From JACPVF01 sp964502095 (lineage in GTDB: Bacteria; Chloroflexota; Anaerolineae; Anaerolineales; Villigracilaceae): DNA of 64,000 nucleotides. Below are positions 32,273 to 42,439 of this stretch, in pieces. The stretch lies in assembly GCA_964502095.1 (NCBI GenBank), contig CAZCUF010000002.1, positions 248,001-312,000 on the forward strand, in the 5' to 3' direction. The notes beneath the pieces are model-generated. The model worked only from the letters and a program-made list of their open reading frames with translations. It ran no database searches and was not told the origin of the DNA. The stretch's first letter is position 1. The number at the start of each line of letters is the position of its first letter. The position numbers and the translations under genes are program-made.

Positions 32273-34762
32273 GTGCCCGTAACGAAGAATCAGGTAAGCC
32301 GCGGCGCCGCGCTTAAGCGCAGGAACTGGGGGCGTTTTTTGCCTGCCTTTTTCGCGATACTGGCTGGATTCCTGATTTATGTTTTTTGGGATCTGCCATC
32401 GGTAAATTCGCTCACTTCGAATTTGCAGACGCCCAGTGTGCGTATCGTCGATCGGAATGGACGATTGCTTTACGATATTTTGGATGAACAGGGTGGCCGG
32501 CACGCGGTGCTTTCGTCTGACAAGATTCCCCGGTGCATGAAAGATGCGACGATTGCCGTCGAAGACAAAAATTTTTACAGCAACCCCGGCATTGACTTGG
32601 GCGGAATCCTGCGCGCTTTGTGGATCAATCTGCGCGGCGGCGAAACCATTGCCGGAGGGAGTACCATCACACAGCAAGTGGCGCGCAATTTGCTGTTGAG
32701 TCAACATGAGCGCAGTGAGATATCCGTCCGCAGAAAACTACGCGAGGCGGTTCTGGCTTTGGAATTGACTCGGAAATTCTCCAAAGACGAGATTCTCGCG
32801 CTGTACCTCAATCAGGTCAATTATGGCGGCCTGGCGTACGGCATCGAAGCCGCCGCGCAGACTTACTTCGGCAAACCCGCCGGCGAATTGATTTTGCCCG
32901 AATGTTCACTGCTGGCCGGGCTTCCGCAAGCGCCGGGGTTGTACGATCCGTTCACGAATCCCGATCTCGCGAAACAGCGTCAGCAAATTGTCCTTGATTT
33001 GATGGAGAAGCAGGGACTCATCACGCATGAGCAGAATTTGGCGGCGGGTTCTGCGCCGCTGAGTTATAACCCGGCTCCGTATCCGATCGAAGCGCCGCAC
33101 TTCATTTGGATCATCAAGGATCAATTGGATGCGTTGTATTCTTCGGGCACATTGGATCGCGGTCAAAGTATTGTGGTGCGGACGACGCTCGATCTAAACG
33201 ATCAGCAACTCGCGGAACGAATCGTGGCGCGGCGTCTTGCCGAGTTCAAACCCAAAGCAGGCGAGATTAGTCACAACGTCAATAATGCCGCGCTGGTGGC
33301 GCTCGATCCGCAAAGCGGCGAGATATTGGTCTTGGTCGGCAGTGCGGATTATTTCGATGAATCCATTGACGGCGCGCTCGATATGGCAATCTCGCCGCGT
33401 CAAACGGGTTCGGCGTTCAAACCGTTTATTTATGCCCAGGCTCTCGATCCCACCCGGCCGAATCCGTGGACGGCCGCGACCTCCATTTTGGATGTAACCA
33501 CCACGTTCATTACGCACAGCGGCGCACCCTACACGCCTGTGGATTACGATGGCCGCGAGCATGGGCCGGTTGCGGTGCGCGAGGCGCTGGCTTCGTCGCT
33601 GAATATCCCCGCGGTGCTTACACTGCAAAAAGTGGGCATTGATAACACGATCGATCTTGCGGCCCGTCTCGGTATTACCTCGCTCGGCGATCCGCAAAAT
33701 TATGATCTGTCGCTGGCGCTGGGCGGCGGCCAGATCAGCCTTCTGCAACTTTCCACGGCGTACGCGAGTTTGGCGAACAACGGATATTTTACGGGGCACT
33801 ATTCGATTCTCGATATCCGCGATGCGGACGGCAATCTGCTTTACGTTCAGGATAAAGAGCCGCCGCTTCAAATCTTCGACCCGCGCGTGGCCTGGCTCAT
33901 CAGCGACATCCTCAGCGACGACCGCGCCCGTCAAACTGGATTCGGCCTCAACAGCACCCTGAAACTGGATCGCGCCGCGGCAGTCAAGACCGGCACGACC
34001 ACCAACTTTCACGATAACTGGACGATTGGCTACACTCCCGATTTGCTGGTGGGTGTGTGGGTGGGCAACAGTAATTACCAAGCCATGCACGATGTAACCG
34101 GCGTAACCGGCGCCGCGCCTATTTGGAACGACACGATGCGCGCCCTGTTACAAGGACGGCCCAATCGTCCATTTATGCGGCCGGATGGAATGAAACAAGT
34201 GGAGGTGTGCGAACTTTCCGGCTTATTGCCCACCCCGGCCTGCCTGCATACGCGCCTGGAATGGTTCATCCCCGGCACGGAGCCGACTCAGCAGGATAAT
34301 TATTACCGGCAAGTTTGGATTGACGAATTGACCGATTCGCTCGCAAGTAATGCGACTCCCGCTGACCGCCGAAGGTCTGTGATTGCCCTGGATTTGCCGG
34401 TTGAAGCTCAACCGTGGGCGCGCTCACAGGGGTTGCTGTTGCTGGCGGATTTCAAGCAAAATACTGCCGCACAAAATGCAGACGCCCTGATGCTGGTTTC
34501 GCCGATTCCCAATACAACGTATCGCATCACGCCTGATATTGATTCATCCGCCCAACAGCTTTCCGTAGAGGCTGTTGCCGGGCAGAGTCTTTCACAAGTC
34601 ACGATTTATGTGGACGGCGAAACCCTGGCCGCGTTTTTGAACCCGCCGTACCAAGCCTGGTGGACGTTGGCCGCGGGGGAACATCAGTTTTGGGTGGAAG
34701 GGGTCAATGGTGAAGGCGCGAAGGTACGGAGCGACACGGTGACAATTCGAGTCATACAGTAG
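32273..34762 (+). CDS. Class A penicillin-binding protein (PBP1A/PBP1C-type)
   Basis: An 829-aa bifunctional wall synthase. One N-terminal helix (about residues 18-38) anchors it. The GT51 glycosyltransferase follows with E97 in IAVEDKNFY and GGSTITQQVARNLLL. The transpeptidase has S380-x-x-K383 in TGSAFKP, S442-L-N444 in SSLNIPA, and KTGT at 572-575. The last 150 residues form an Ig-like C-terminal domain (IPNTTYRITPD to VNGEGAKVRSDTV), similar to the BiPBP_C domain of PBP1C. It polymerises and cross-links glycan strands outside the membrane. It faces the alpha-2-macroglobulin-like gene, echoing the E. coli pbpC-yfhM pairing. The GTG start is 6 nt after TACAAT. Confidence 0.93.
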   Translation: MPVTKNQVSRGAALKRRNWGRFLPAFFAILAGFLIYVFWDLPSVNSLTSNLQTPSVRIVDRNGRLLYDILDEQGGRHAVLSSDKIPRCMKDATIAVEDKNFYSNPGIDLGGILRALWINLRGGETIAGGSTITQQVARNLLLSQHERSEISVRRKLREAVLALELTRKFSKDEILALYLNQVNYGGLAYGIEAAAQTYFGKPAGELILPECSLLAGLPQAPGLYDPFTNPDLAKQRQQIVLDLMEKQGLITHEQNLAAGSAPLSYNPAPYPIEAPHFIWIIKDQLDALYSSGTLDRGQSIVVRTTLDLNDQQLAERIVARRLAEFKPKAGEISHNVNNAALVALDPQSGEILVLVGSADYFDESIDGALDMAISPRQTGSAFKPFIYAQALDPTRPNPWTAATSILDVTTTFITHSGAPYTPVDYDGREHGPVAVREALASSLNIPAVLTLQKVGIDNTIDLAARLGITSLGDPQNYDLSLALGGGQISLLQLSTAYASLANNGYFTGHYSILDIRDADGNLLYVQDKEPPLQIFDPRVAWLISDILSDDRARQTGFGLNSTLKLDRAAAVKTGTTTNFHDNWTIGYTPDLLVGVWVGNSNYQAMHDVTGVTGAAPIWNDTMRALLQGRPNRPFMRPDGMKQVEVCELSGLLPTPACLHTRLEWFIPGTEPTQQDNYYRQVWIDELTDSLASNATPADRRRSVIALDLPVEAQPWARSQGLLLLADFKQNTAAQNADALMLVSPIPNTTYRITPDIDSSAQQLSVEAVAGQSLSQVTIYVDGETLAAFLNPPYQAWWTLAAGEHQFWVEGVNGEGAKVRSDTVTIRVIQ

Positions 34763-34781
34763 CCGCGCAATATCCAGAATC

Positions 34782-34813
34782 AAACACGGAGACGCTCTCG
34801 AATCTCCATGTTT
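34782..34813. terminator. Terminator between convergent pbp and A2M genes
   Basis: AAACACGGAGA/TCTCCATGTTT (34782-34792 with 34803-34813) pairs with one C-A mismatch. Short T-rich tracts on both sides suggest use in both directions. Confidence 0.5.
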
Positions 34814-34841
34814 ATATGGATGAGAACGGCTTTGATCTATT

Positions 34842-37800
34842 TTACGGCTTTACCACGAACTCACTGCCCGCGCCTCGTCCGCCCACATCCGGGAAGTAAA
34901 ACTCGGAGGCCGTTGGCGGAATGACTTTGAACGTTCCGGCAGTGCTGGCGCGTGCGAGATAAGTGTACACGTACGTACCCGCAGGAAGGTAATCGGCCGA
35001 TAGCACAACCTTTTCATCGCGCAGTTCAGTGTGCGTGAAGAACCACCAGCCCCAGCCGCGTTCGTTGTAATCCTGCACGGTGTATTTGGTCGGCACGGCA
35101 GTATCGGTTGCGATCGAAGTGTCCACCGCTTCGAGACCGGCGGGCAGGGGATCATTGATCACGATGTAATGCAGGGCGGCCGGCACGACGATGGTCAGGC
35201 GCACGCGCACCAGATCGCCGCGTTGGGTTTGGGCGACGGGATTCTTGGAATCGGTCAGCGTGAAATACTGGCGCGAGAGACTCACGCCCTGGTCGAGCGG
35301 CTGGATCGATTCGACCGGAAGCGTGGTGCTGAGATAGGCGTCGTAGTACAAGTTGCCTGTTCCGCTCCCGCGCGTGAAGACCAGATAATTGACCGCATCT
35401 TTCAACAAGTCCTTCATTTGCACTTGCAGTTTGATGGTGTCGGTCAAATTATCTTTCGTGGCCTGCCCCTGCTGGAGCATCTCGTCGTTCAGGCCGACTG
35501 CATATTGATAATTCGATTCATACTCTTTGGAAGCGGTCAGCCAGTTGGTCAGCGCGATCAATGACCAGGCTGTTTCCTGAGTCGACTGCCAGTGTCCACT
35601 TTGACGATGAGCCATCAGCCAGCGGACGGCGTTAGCTGTGATCGGATTCTGCGGATCGATCTGCACGAAGGCATTTAATACAATTGCCGTAGTGCGCGTA
35701 TCGGTATTCCAGTTCCAATAATCGGGCAGGCCCTTCTCCTCCCAGTGCGCGCCCGCGGCTGATAGCACGGTGGCAGTTGTCAGGTCTGACATGAGCGATT
35801 GAATACGCGCGTCTTTTGGATCGAGCATATTCATCGCCTGCGCCAGGTACGCTTTGCCGTATAAGCTCAATGAACTGCGATGCTCATAGATAAAGTTGGT
35901 TTGCCCGGCTTGTAGAACATTCCCACGCGCCAGCGTATAGATCATGAACGCGTAGCGGTTGTATTGCCAGTTCGAAGCGTTCTGATATAAGTTCGGAAGA
36001 TTCTGGTTTAGATATTTGATGCCGTTATCGAGCACATCCTGCGAAACGGGGTAGCCGGAATTCTTTGCTTCCATCAATCCCAGCACTACATACGCGCTCG
36101 TTTGTGGATCGCTATCCGGGCCGTCCCACCAATTCCAGCCGCCGTCCGGTTTTTGCTTGCTGTAGATTCTCTGCAGGGCCGGGTTGATCTGTTGATCGAG
36201 ATCGGTCTGTAGAGTTGCGTCTGCGATGCCCGCCAGCTTGAGCGCGCGCGTCGTCACTACATTCGGCAGGAAGCTCGAGATGGTCTGCTCCATGCACATG
36301 TACGGATAATCTTTGAGATACGTCAGCCCGTTTTGCATCGAGGCGGCCAGCGACGGCGACACATCAATCGAAAGCTGTGCATTGCTGTAACTGTATGTGG
36401 TTGGAAGTTGAATACCTTCGGTGATCGAATTCGCGGAAGTCAACATGCCGGATGTGCCGACGGTCTCGACCGCGCTGAACGTATAAACTGGAATACCTTG
36501 ATTCGATAATGTACCCAGCGCGGGCTTGCTCGAATCGGTCAGCGATCCGCTTGCGGCCTGGGCAGTGAGATCGACGCGCGACGCGTCTGGATGGACGTTC
36601 AAATCCCATGTGATATATGCCTGACTTTTCGCGGCCACTTCAATGGATTGTACGGCGGGTTTGATTACTGTTACGCCCTGCGCGTCGAGGCTCACGTTGA
36701 CTTTGAGCGGCGCGGCCCCATTGTTGTGAATCACGGCCCCAACGCGCGCCTGATCCCCGGCAACGAAGAAGCGCGGCGTTTGCAATTCCACGAAAAGCGG
36801 CTTACTGCTGACCAATTCTCCCGCGGCCTGCCCAACATGGCCATCGGATGTCGCGGCGCGCGCGTCCGCCACCCAGGTCGTTAGATTCTGGGGCAGTTTC
36901 ACGGTCACTTGCGCGGCGCCGTTTGCATCGGTAACCACCTGTGCCTGAAAGAAGGCAGTATCTTTGAAATCCTGCCGCACGGTGATGATGCCGTAACTGG
37001 CGCTTTCACCGCCGCCGCCACTGCCTCCGCCTTCGGGAACGCTCTCGCGATACTGCGCGTTGAAATCGTCGGCATTCGCCACGAGTCCCAGTGCGGTCTG
37101 CACGCCGAGCGCCTGATCAGGATAAAAACTATTCAAGATCTTTCCCGAATTGGATGGAGCCAAAGCCAGCGCGGCTTTATCTACCACAGCCAATGAGGCA
37201 TCTGCGGAAACCGGTTTGCCGTTTTGATCTTTGGTTGTGATGGTATAGGTAATGCTATCGCCCGGTCCTGCAGTTTGTTTGTCGCTGGTCACTTGCACGT
37301 CGAGCGCCTGCTGACTTGTATCCACGTTGATACGCGCCATGCCGATCTTGAAGTCGGGCGACTTGACGCCATCGGCTCCGCTCACAACAACAGCCGACAC
37401 GTAGGCCATCGGAGCCATGTCGTCGGTGATGGGCAATTTGTAAATTGTGCTGTTGCCGTTCAATAAAACGACATCCTGTTTATAGATGTGACCGCGCTCA
37501 TAAGTGATCAGCGCGTAAACACTGCCCTGAAACGGCTGGGCGATCATGATCTCGGCGGTATCGCCGGGCGAATACGAGTCTTTGTCCGCGATTAAGTTGA
37601 AGGAGCGGTCGTTGGTCTGGCGCCAGGCAATATATTGATCGCTTGCGACCCAGGTATAGGCTGACGCTTGTCGTTGATTGCCTTTTGAATCGACGGCGAC
37701 GACAATGGCTTTATAGACTCCGCCCTCGGACGGGACGAAGGGAACCTGCGCTTTGCCATCCGCTCCAGTGACGACCGTCTTCTGGCTGACCGGAACATCC

Positions 37801-40800
37801 TTGACCGATGTCACCCAGCTTAATTGTCCCTGTTGATCCTGTTTCTGCACGCTGAACCATTTGCGCTCCACAAATTGAACGGTCATGCTTTGATTCGCGA
37901 TGGGATTCGAATCCCAATCCAGCGCGATCACTTCAAATATCTGTTCCTTGCCTTGCGTGCCGACATAGCTCAACGAGCGAATGCCCGCGTATAACTCGCT
38001 TTGATGCACCACAAGGCTGGTACTGCCGCTGACCAGATCGCCAGCCAGGTCTGTGACGTTGGCATTCAACGTTACTTGCTGGTCGGATTTTGTCTGCCCC
38101 AGGTTAATGGATTGTGAAAGGTCGAGATGCCCGTTTGCGTCGGTCACAGCCTGACCTTCCGCCAGCGTTCCGGCTTGGGCTTTTTGTCCCGGCATTTGGT
38201 AATACAGATCGCGGTCCCAATCCATGAAATTGAACTGATCGTATTTGGGATTCGGCGTGAATATGAACGGCGCGGCTTCTGTGAACCAATCCACTTTGGC
38301 GTTGCCCGCGTTCCCGCCGGAATAATAGGCGGCGTCGAGGCTGAACTTCACCTGACCGCCTGTCAGAATATCGGCCTTATCGGACGAGATGTTAACTTGA
38401 AAGGTGGGTTTATGATATTCGGCCACGCGGAAATTCAAAGTCCCGAATGGATCGGCGGCTATGGACGTGCTGACTGAAATGGTGTAGGTTCCCAGCGCGG
38501 CATCATCCGATAACTTGAAGTCGTCGCTGATGCTTCCAAGTTGCGAGAGCGGGAGAGATTTGGCGTACACCTGCTGACCGGACTGCTCGATGGTCACATA
38601 TAGCTGGGTGTTTTTGAGCAGGCTGTAATGTAAATCGTCGTTCTGCCGCACCAAACCCTTGAAATATACATCCTGCCCCGGGCGATAGACCGGCCGATCC
38701 GTATAAAGATAGGCGAACGGCGTGCTGGTATCGGCATAATAGTTTTGCGTGATGCCGAAATCCCCGGCCCATACGCCACTGCCCCAATCGGTCGAAACGA
38801 AGGCCAGATGATTCGTCCCTTCGGCACGCGCATAAACCGGCGCGCTGATTCCTTTTAGATAAACCAAACCATTTTGATCGGTCGCGGTTGAACTACCGAC
38901 CTGATTCATGTCCTTGTCGTAAAACATGATCGGCACATTCGACCGCGGTTGTCCGCTTTCGAGATCGGTTACCCATGCCAGGCCCTCGGTGGAGGTGGAT
39001 TTGAAAGTGATGTTATCGGTCGCGACAACGAAAAGGAATCCCTGGTAAAAGTTACTGGTGTAATTGAGCGGCGAACCTTTGACGCCGATCAAATAATAGC
39101 CGGGGGACAGCGCGTTCCCCTTTTGATCCCGAAGTTGGATAGTGAACCGGTTCAGTTGGTTTCTTGGGACTTGTGTATCTGGCTTCCATTCATTGATGGG
39201 CTGAACTTGCGGTTTGAAGTCAACAATCGAGATGCCATTATCTTCCCTGCCGCCCTGATAGTTCATCGCTAACTTGCCGAACTCGGCAAATGTCAATGGA
39301 TACAGCGAGACGGTGGTTGAATCCACATTGATGTATTCGAAGAACATTTCCTGCGGGCCGTGCGCGCGGTAAACCATTGGAGTCCACGGCACGATCAATT
39401 GCGCGTATGACTGCATATCCACTGTGTTAAAGTTGAGCGACGATTCCGTCCGAATTGCGTTGCCGTAGATGTCCACCATGCCGGGCAGGGTGCGCACAAT
39501 GTAATTGACGCCCGGATCGAGATCATACGTGGCGTAAACGTTATCGTAATTGTTGTAATACCACTGTGGCTCGGTCTTTGGCGCGGGCGTGATCACAATG
39601 CGATTCTTCAGGCTGTCCAGCCTCATGGGCGACGCAAATTGGATCTTGAGCGAATTATCGAAGTCCTTGGTTGAGGGCGGGATGATCCTTACAACTTGCG
39701 GCAATGGCACGGTGCTGAAATGAACCATTAAGCCGTCTTTCAGCGTTCCGCCATCCGCGGCTTGCGCGGTCTGCGCGATCTGCAAATCATAATAACTGGC
39801 GATTGCGTATCTGCCGCGCGGCGCGAGCGCAAGAACGGTGAAATCGTTATTCCAACTGAAATCCAACGGCACCTGCGTTCCGGCTTCGCGATTGATAACG
39901 GTTGTCGCCTGGGCTGTGCTATCCGGGTTCATCGGCTGAAGGAATGTGATGATGAACTGTTGATCCAACAGCACGTTCTGGACGTTATCCAGCGGCGGGT
40001 TTTCCTCGCCGTTCTTTAAAGCGAAACTTGCGACAGCCGCGGCGCGCGTCGTGAACTGCGAGACGAATGATGTTTCCAGAGCGTTACCGACCGTATCTTT
40101 CAGCCCCGCTCCCACGCGGACCGTGTAACGGATTCCGCTCAATAAAGGCTGGTCCGGCTGGAAGACGTACACCGACGAACTGACCCACTGGCCTTGTCCC
40201 TTCACTTGCGGAGAAAGTTCCACAGGCTGGGGCAGGTTACTTTGTTCTTCTTTGATCGTCAGCGGCACAACCGGATGATTGAAGATAACGGTAATGTTTG
40301 TGGTTTGATCAATGTCTTCCGCGTCGGCAAGCGGGAAGACCTGGCCGACTTCCAGACTCTCGGTCGTGGTGAAATTTAATTTGATGATATCGGTCAGCGG
40401 CGTTCCGTCCAACGCGGCCGCGGAGTTGGTAAAGATGCCGCGATATGCAGAATCAGGCAGGAGCTTGGAATTGGGGGTGAATGTAAATGTTTGGGCGCTG
40501 GACCAGGCCGTTTTACCGGGAACAGGTTTCCCGTCCGGATCAAGAAGCGAAAAGGCCGCGTCTGTTTTGGGCTGATCCATGGCGCGGTCGAATGTAATTT
40601 GAATCGTCGGCAATAAATCCAGTCGCTGTCCTATGCCGGGATTCTGCGCGATGACCTGCGGCCCGGTCTGCTTTGGCTCAGCCTGCACCGAAAGCGTTTT
40701 AGTGACGGCGGGATATGGCTTGGCGATGTTCGAAACGGAAAGTGCAACGGCTGTGACGACAATGACGCCCAGTAGAATGATCGCTCTTATATTTTTTCTC

Positions 40801-40802
40801 AT
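34842..40802 (-). CDS. Bacterial alpha-2-macroglobulin-like protein with thioester motif
   Basis: A 1,986-aa extracytoplasmic giant, longer than the roughly 1,530-1,650 aa of E. coli A2Ms. An N-terminal helix (IILLGVIVVTAVALSV) anchors it; no lipobox is seen. Three Big_5/Ig-like repeats (about 50-360) precede the macroglobulin domains; YLYTDRPVYRPGQDVYFKGLVR (about 700) and QNLTTWVADARAATSDGHVG mark the MG/A2M core. A glycine-rich stretch at about 1,255-1,265 may be in the bait region. The thioester CMEQ (C1503, E1505, Q1506) is in YPYMCMEQTISSF, within the alpha-alpha thioester domain. A2Ms trap attacking proteases covalently. TTGACA/CATACT lies upstream; the PBP gene faces it. Confidence 0.93.
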   Translation of the reverse strand: MRKNIRAIILLGVIVVTAVALSVSNIAKPYPAVTKTLSVQAEPKQTGPQVIAQNPGIGQRLDLLPTIQITFDRAMDQPKTDAAFSLLDPDGKPVPGKTAWSSAQTFTFTPNSKLLPDSAYRGIFTNSAAALDGTPLTDIIKLNFTTTESLEVGQVFPLADAEDIDQTTNITVIFNHPVVPLTIKEEQSNLPQPVELSPQVKGQGQWVSSSVYVFQPDQPLLSGIRYTVRVGAGLKDTVGNALETSFVSQFTTRAAAVASFALKNGEENPPLDNVQNVLLDQQFIITFLQPMNPDSTAQATTVINREAGTQVPLDFSWNNDFTVLALAPRGRYAIASYYDLQIAQTAQAADGGTLKDGLMVHFSTVPLPQVVRIIPPSTKDFDNSLKIQFASPMRLDSLKNRIVITPAPKTEPQWYYNNYDNVYATYDLDPGVNYIVRTLPGMVDIYGNAIRTESSLNFNTVDMQSYAQLIVPWTPMVYRAHGPQEMFFEYINVDSTTVSLYPLTFAEFGKLAMNYQGGREDNGISIVDFKPQVQPINEWKPDTQVPRNQLNRFTIQLRDQKGNALSPGYYLIGVKGSPLNYTSNFYQGFLFVVATDNITFKSTSTEGLAWVTDLESGQPRSNVPIMFYDKDMNQVGSSTATDQNGLVYLKGISAPVYARAEGTNHLAFVSTDWGSGVWAGDFGITQNYYADTSTPFAYLYTDRPVYRPGQDVYFKGLVRQNDDLHYSLLKNTQLYVTIEQSGQQVYAKSLPLSQLGSISDDFKLSDDAALGTYTISVSTSIAADPFGTLNFRVAEYHKPTFQVNISSDKADILTGGQVKFSLDAAYYSGGNAGNAKVDWFTEAAPFIFTPNPKYDQFNFMDWDRDLYYQMPGQKAQAGTLAEGQAVTDANGHLDLSQSINLGQTKSDQQVTLNANVTDLAGDLVSGSTSLVVHQSELYAGIRSLSYVGTQGKEQIFEVIALDWDSNPIANQSMTVQFVERKWFSVQKQDQQGQLSWVTSVKDVPVSQKTVVTGADGKAQVPFVPSEGGVYKAIVVAVDSKGNQRQASAYTWVASDQYIAWRQTNDRSFNLIADKDSYSPGDTAEIMIAQPFQGSVYALITYERGHIYKQDVVLLNGNSTIYKLPITDDMAPMAYVSAVVVSGADGVKSPDFKIGMARINVDTSQQALDVQVTSDKQTAGPGDSITYTITTKDQNGKPVSADASLAVVDKAALALAPSNSGKILNSFYPDQALGVQTALGLVANADDFNAQYRESVPEGGGSGGGGESASYGIITVRQDFKDTAFFQAQVVTDANGAAQVTVKLPQNLTTWVADARAATSDGHVGQAAGELVSSKPLFVELQTPRFFVAGDQARVGAVIHNNGAAPLKVNVSLDAQGVTVIKPAVQSIEVAAKSQAYITWDLNVHPDASRVDLTAQAASGSLTDSSKPALGTLSNQGIPVYTFSAVETVGTSGMLTSANSITEGIQLPTTYSYSNAQLSIDVSPSLAASMQNGLTYLKDYPYMCMEQTISSFLPNVVTTRALKLAGIADATLQTDLDQQINPALQRIYSKQKPDGGWNWWDGPDSDPQTSAYVVLGLMEAKNSGYPVSQDVLDNGIKYLNQNLPNLYQNASNWQYNRYAFMIYTLARGNVLQAGQTNFIYEHRSSLSLYGKAYLAQAMNMLDPKDARIQSLMSDLTTATVLSAAGAHWEEKGLPDYWNWNTDTRTTAIVLNAFVQIDPQNPITANAVRWLMAHRQSGHWQSTQETAWSLIALTNWLTASKEYESNYQYAVGLNDEMLQQGQATKDNLTDTIKLQVQMKDLLKDAVNYLVFTRGSGTGNLYYDAYLSTTLPVESIQPLDQGVSLSRQYFTLTDSKNPVAQTQRGDLVRVRLTIVVPAALHYIVINDPLPAGLEAVDTSIATDTAVPTKYTVQDYNERGWGWWFFTHTELRDEKVVLSADYLPAGTYVYTYLARASTAGTFKVIPPTASEFYFPDVGGRGAGSEFVVKP

Positions 40803-40847
40803 TCGGCTTCACCTTCCTTCGCGCTTGCAACAAGTCGCGCATAAAAC

Positions 40848-40876
40848 AGTATGCCTTTTGCATAGCGGCCTGTCAA
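40848..40876 (-). promoter_or_regulatory. Promoter of the A2M gene
   Basis: On the minus strand TTGACA (40871-40876), a 17-nt spacer and CATACT (40848-40853) form a good sigma-70-type promoter about 45 nt upstream of the A2M start codon. Confidence 0.65.
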
Positions 40877-41025
40877 GTGAACTTTGGTATGCTATCTTTT
40901 ACTATTCAGATGTGATTGCGCCGGTTTCAAATGCGATGCAGGAATCATCCGCTTATAAAAATATAACGCCCCCGCGGCCGAATTGTTCCAGAATAAAAGA
41001 AGAACGCTTTGACGGGAGATGCCGT

Positions 41026-41031
41026 TATAAT
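41026..41031 (+). promoter_or_regulatory. -10 box 7 nt before rsuA/rluB start
   Basis: A perfect TATAAT (41026-41031) is followed by seven bases and the ATG at 41039 with no ribosome site, predicting a leaderless mRNA. The -35 region is weak. Confidence 0.5.
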
Positions 41032-41038
41032 GCTGTGC

Positions 41039-41761
41039 ATGGAAGAGCGTTTACAAAAAATTCTGGCGCAGGCCGGTTTCGGCTCGCGCCGCGCCTGTGA
41101 ATTGATCATCGAAGCCAAACGTGTACGCGTCAATGGGCAGATTGCCAGCCTCGGTCAAAAGGCTGATGCCTCCACCGATAAAATTACTGTGGATGGAAAA
41201 TCCATTCCGCGCGGCGAATCGCTGGTTTATATCGCGTTGAACAAGCCGCGCAATGTGCTTTCAACTGTGGAGCATGAAGCGGGCGATGACCGCCAAACCG
41301 TGCGCGACCTGGTGGATGTGCCCGAACGGGTTTATCCGGTGGGGCGGCTCGATTTCGACAGCGAAGGTTTGGTGTTGATGACGAACGATGGCGGCCTTAC
41401 GAATAAGTTGACGCATCCGCGTTACGGCCACGAAAAGGAATATCGCGTACTGCTGGCGCGCCGCCCGGATGAAGAACAGTTGGGTGTCTGGCGGCGCGGC
41501 GTTGTGCTGGAAGACGATTACAAAACTGCGCCCGCGCATGTGCGCTTCGAGTCGACCTCGGGCAAAGGCGCGTGGATTCGGGTTGTGATGGGAGAGGGGC
41601 GCAAACGTCAAATCCGCGAGATCGGGAGTTTGCTCGGCCTCCCTGTTGTGCGGATTGTGCGCGTGCGCATCGGATCACTGCGGCTGGGAACGCTGAGGCC
41701 GCGTCAGTGGCGGCATCTGACTCCGCAGGAAGTTACTGCATTGAAAACGAATCAAAAATAG
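41039..41761 (+). CDS. 16S/23S rRNA pseudouridine synthase (RsuA/RluB family)
   Basis: A 240-aa enzyme with an N-terminal S4 RNA-binding domain (RLQKILAQAGFGSRRACELI, about residues 4-50) and the RsuA-type catalytic core. The catalytic Asp sits in VGRLDFDSEGLVLMTNDG, and GRKRQIREIGSLLGLPVVRIVRVRIG is the conserved C-terminal strand. It converts a uridine in rRNA to pseudouridine; RluB (23S) seems likelier than RsuA by the motif spelling, but I am not certain. The ATG at 41039 is chosen because it follows TATAAT by 7 nt; in-frame ATG 41030 overlaps the box. Confidence 0.9.
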   Translation: MEERLQKILAQAGFGSRRACELIIEAKRVRVNGQIASLGQKADASTDKITVDGKSIPRGESLVYIALNKPRNVLSTVEHEAGDDRQTVRDLVDVPERVYPVGRLDFDSEGLVLMTNDGGLTNKLTHPRYGHEKEYRVLLARRPDEEQLGVWRRGVVLEDDYKTAPAHVRFESTSGKGAWIRVVMGEGRKRQIREIGSLLGLPVVRIVRVRIGSLRLGTLRPRQWRHLTPQEVTALKTNQK

Positions 41762-41788
41762 ACCGGCATTCGCCGGTCTATTTTTTTG
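41758..41788. terminator. Strong bidirectional terminator
   Basis: ATAGACCGGC/GCCGGTCTAT with an ATTC loop (41758-41781) is followed by TTTTTTT on the plus strand and TTTTTGATT on the minus strand. It separates the pseudouridine synthase gene from the facing CBS-protein gene. Confidence 0.85.
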
Positions 41789-41797
41789 AAATTACTT

Positions 41798-42439
41798 TCA
41801 GCACTGTCGTATATCCCAGAATTTCTTGACGATCTTATCGATGGATTTCCGAACGTCATCCTTTTTCATGCCCGCCACTTTAAACGTGACCACTTTGCTT
41901 TCCGCGTTCGGGCCGGTGAATTGACCGAAGGCAATAAAGTTTCCGCCTGCGTCGGAAATGGCTTTGGTGATTTTGGCAAGCACGCCCGGTTTATCTTCCA
42001 CGAGAGCGGTCACGCGGATGCCGCGCTCGCGCGCGCCCATGAATTCCAGAAAGACCTTGAAGAGATCGGTCTCGGTGATGATGCCTTTTACGGTTCCGTT
42101 GTCCGTTACGGGCAGGCCGCCGATCTTGTTATCGGCCATGATCCTGGCGGCTTCTTCGATGGGCGTGTTTTCATCGATAGTGATGACTTTCTTCGTCATC
42201 ACTTCCCGCACTGTGACCTTGCTCAGCATGTAATGGATTTCCCAAATGCTCAAACTGGACACTGGCGAAGGCGAGGCGTTGAGCAGGTCGCGGTCCGATA
42301 CGATGCCCACCAGTGTCCCATCCTTGAATACCGGCGCGCGGCGGATATGTTCCTTCCGAAACAACGCCAGTGCGTCCTGAATGGGCGTTTCCGGCGAGAG
42401 CGCGATCACTGGCTTGGACATTCTTTCGCTGACTAGCAT
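41798..42439 (-). CDS. CBS-CBS-ACT domain protein (AcuB-like)
   Basis: A 213-aa protein with two CBS repeats, MSKPVIALSPETPIQDALALF and REVMTKKVITIDENTPIEEAA (about 6-65 and 77-130), and a C-terminal ACT domain (IRVTALVEDKPGVLAKITKAI, about 140-205). CBS pairs bind adenosyl nucleotides and ACT domains bind amino acids or small ligands, so this is a sensor without a catalytic part. This layout is found in AcuB-type proteins tied to acetoin or energy state. CGGGAG lies 8 nt before the ATG. The target is not identified; it lies between a terminator and the M20 peptidase gene. Confidence 0.88.
   Translation of the reverse strand: MLVSERMSKPVIALSPETPIQDALALFRKEHIRRAPVFKDGTLVGIVSDRDLLNASPSPVSSLSIWEIHYMLSKVTVREVMTKKVITIDENTPIEEAARIMADNKIGGLPVTDNGTVKGIITETDLFKVFLEFMGARERGIRVTALVEDKPGVLAKITKAISDAGGNFIAFGQFTGPNAESKVVTFKVAGMKKDDVRKSIDKIVKKFWDIRQC

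Noticed and set aside
31862..32707. 281-codon minus-strand frame
   Set aside because: Overlaps the ends of the MFS and PBP genes on the other strand; no conserved motif.
33194..34090. 298-codon minus-strand frame
   Set aside because: Fully antisense to the well-supported penicillin-binding protein gene.
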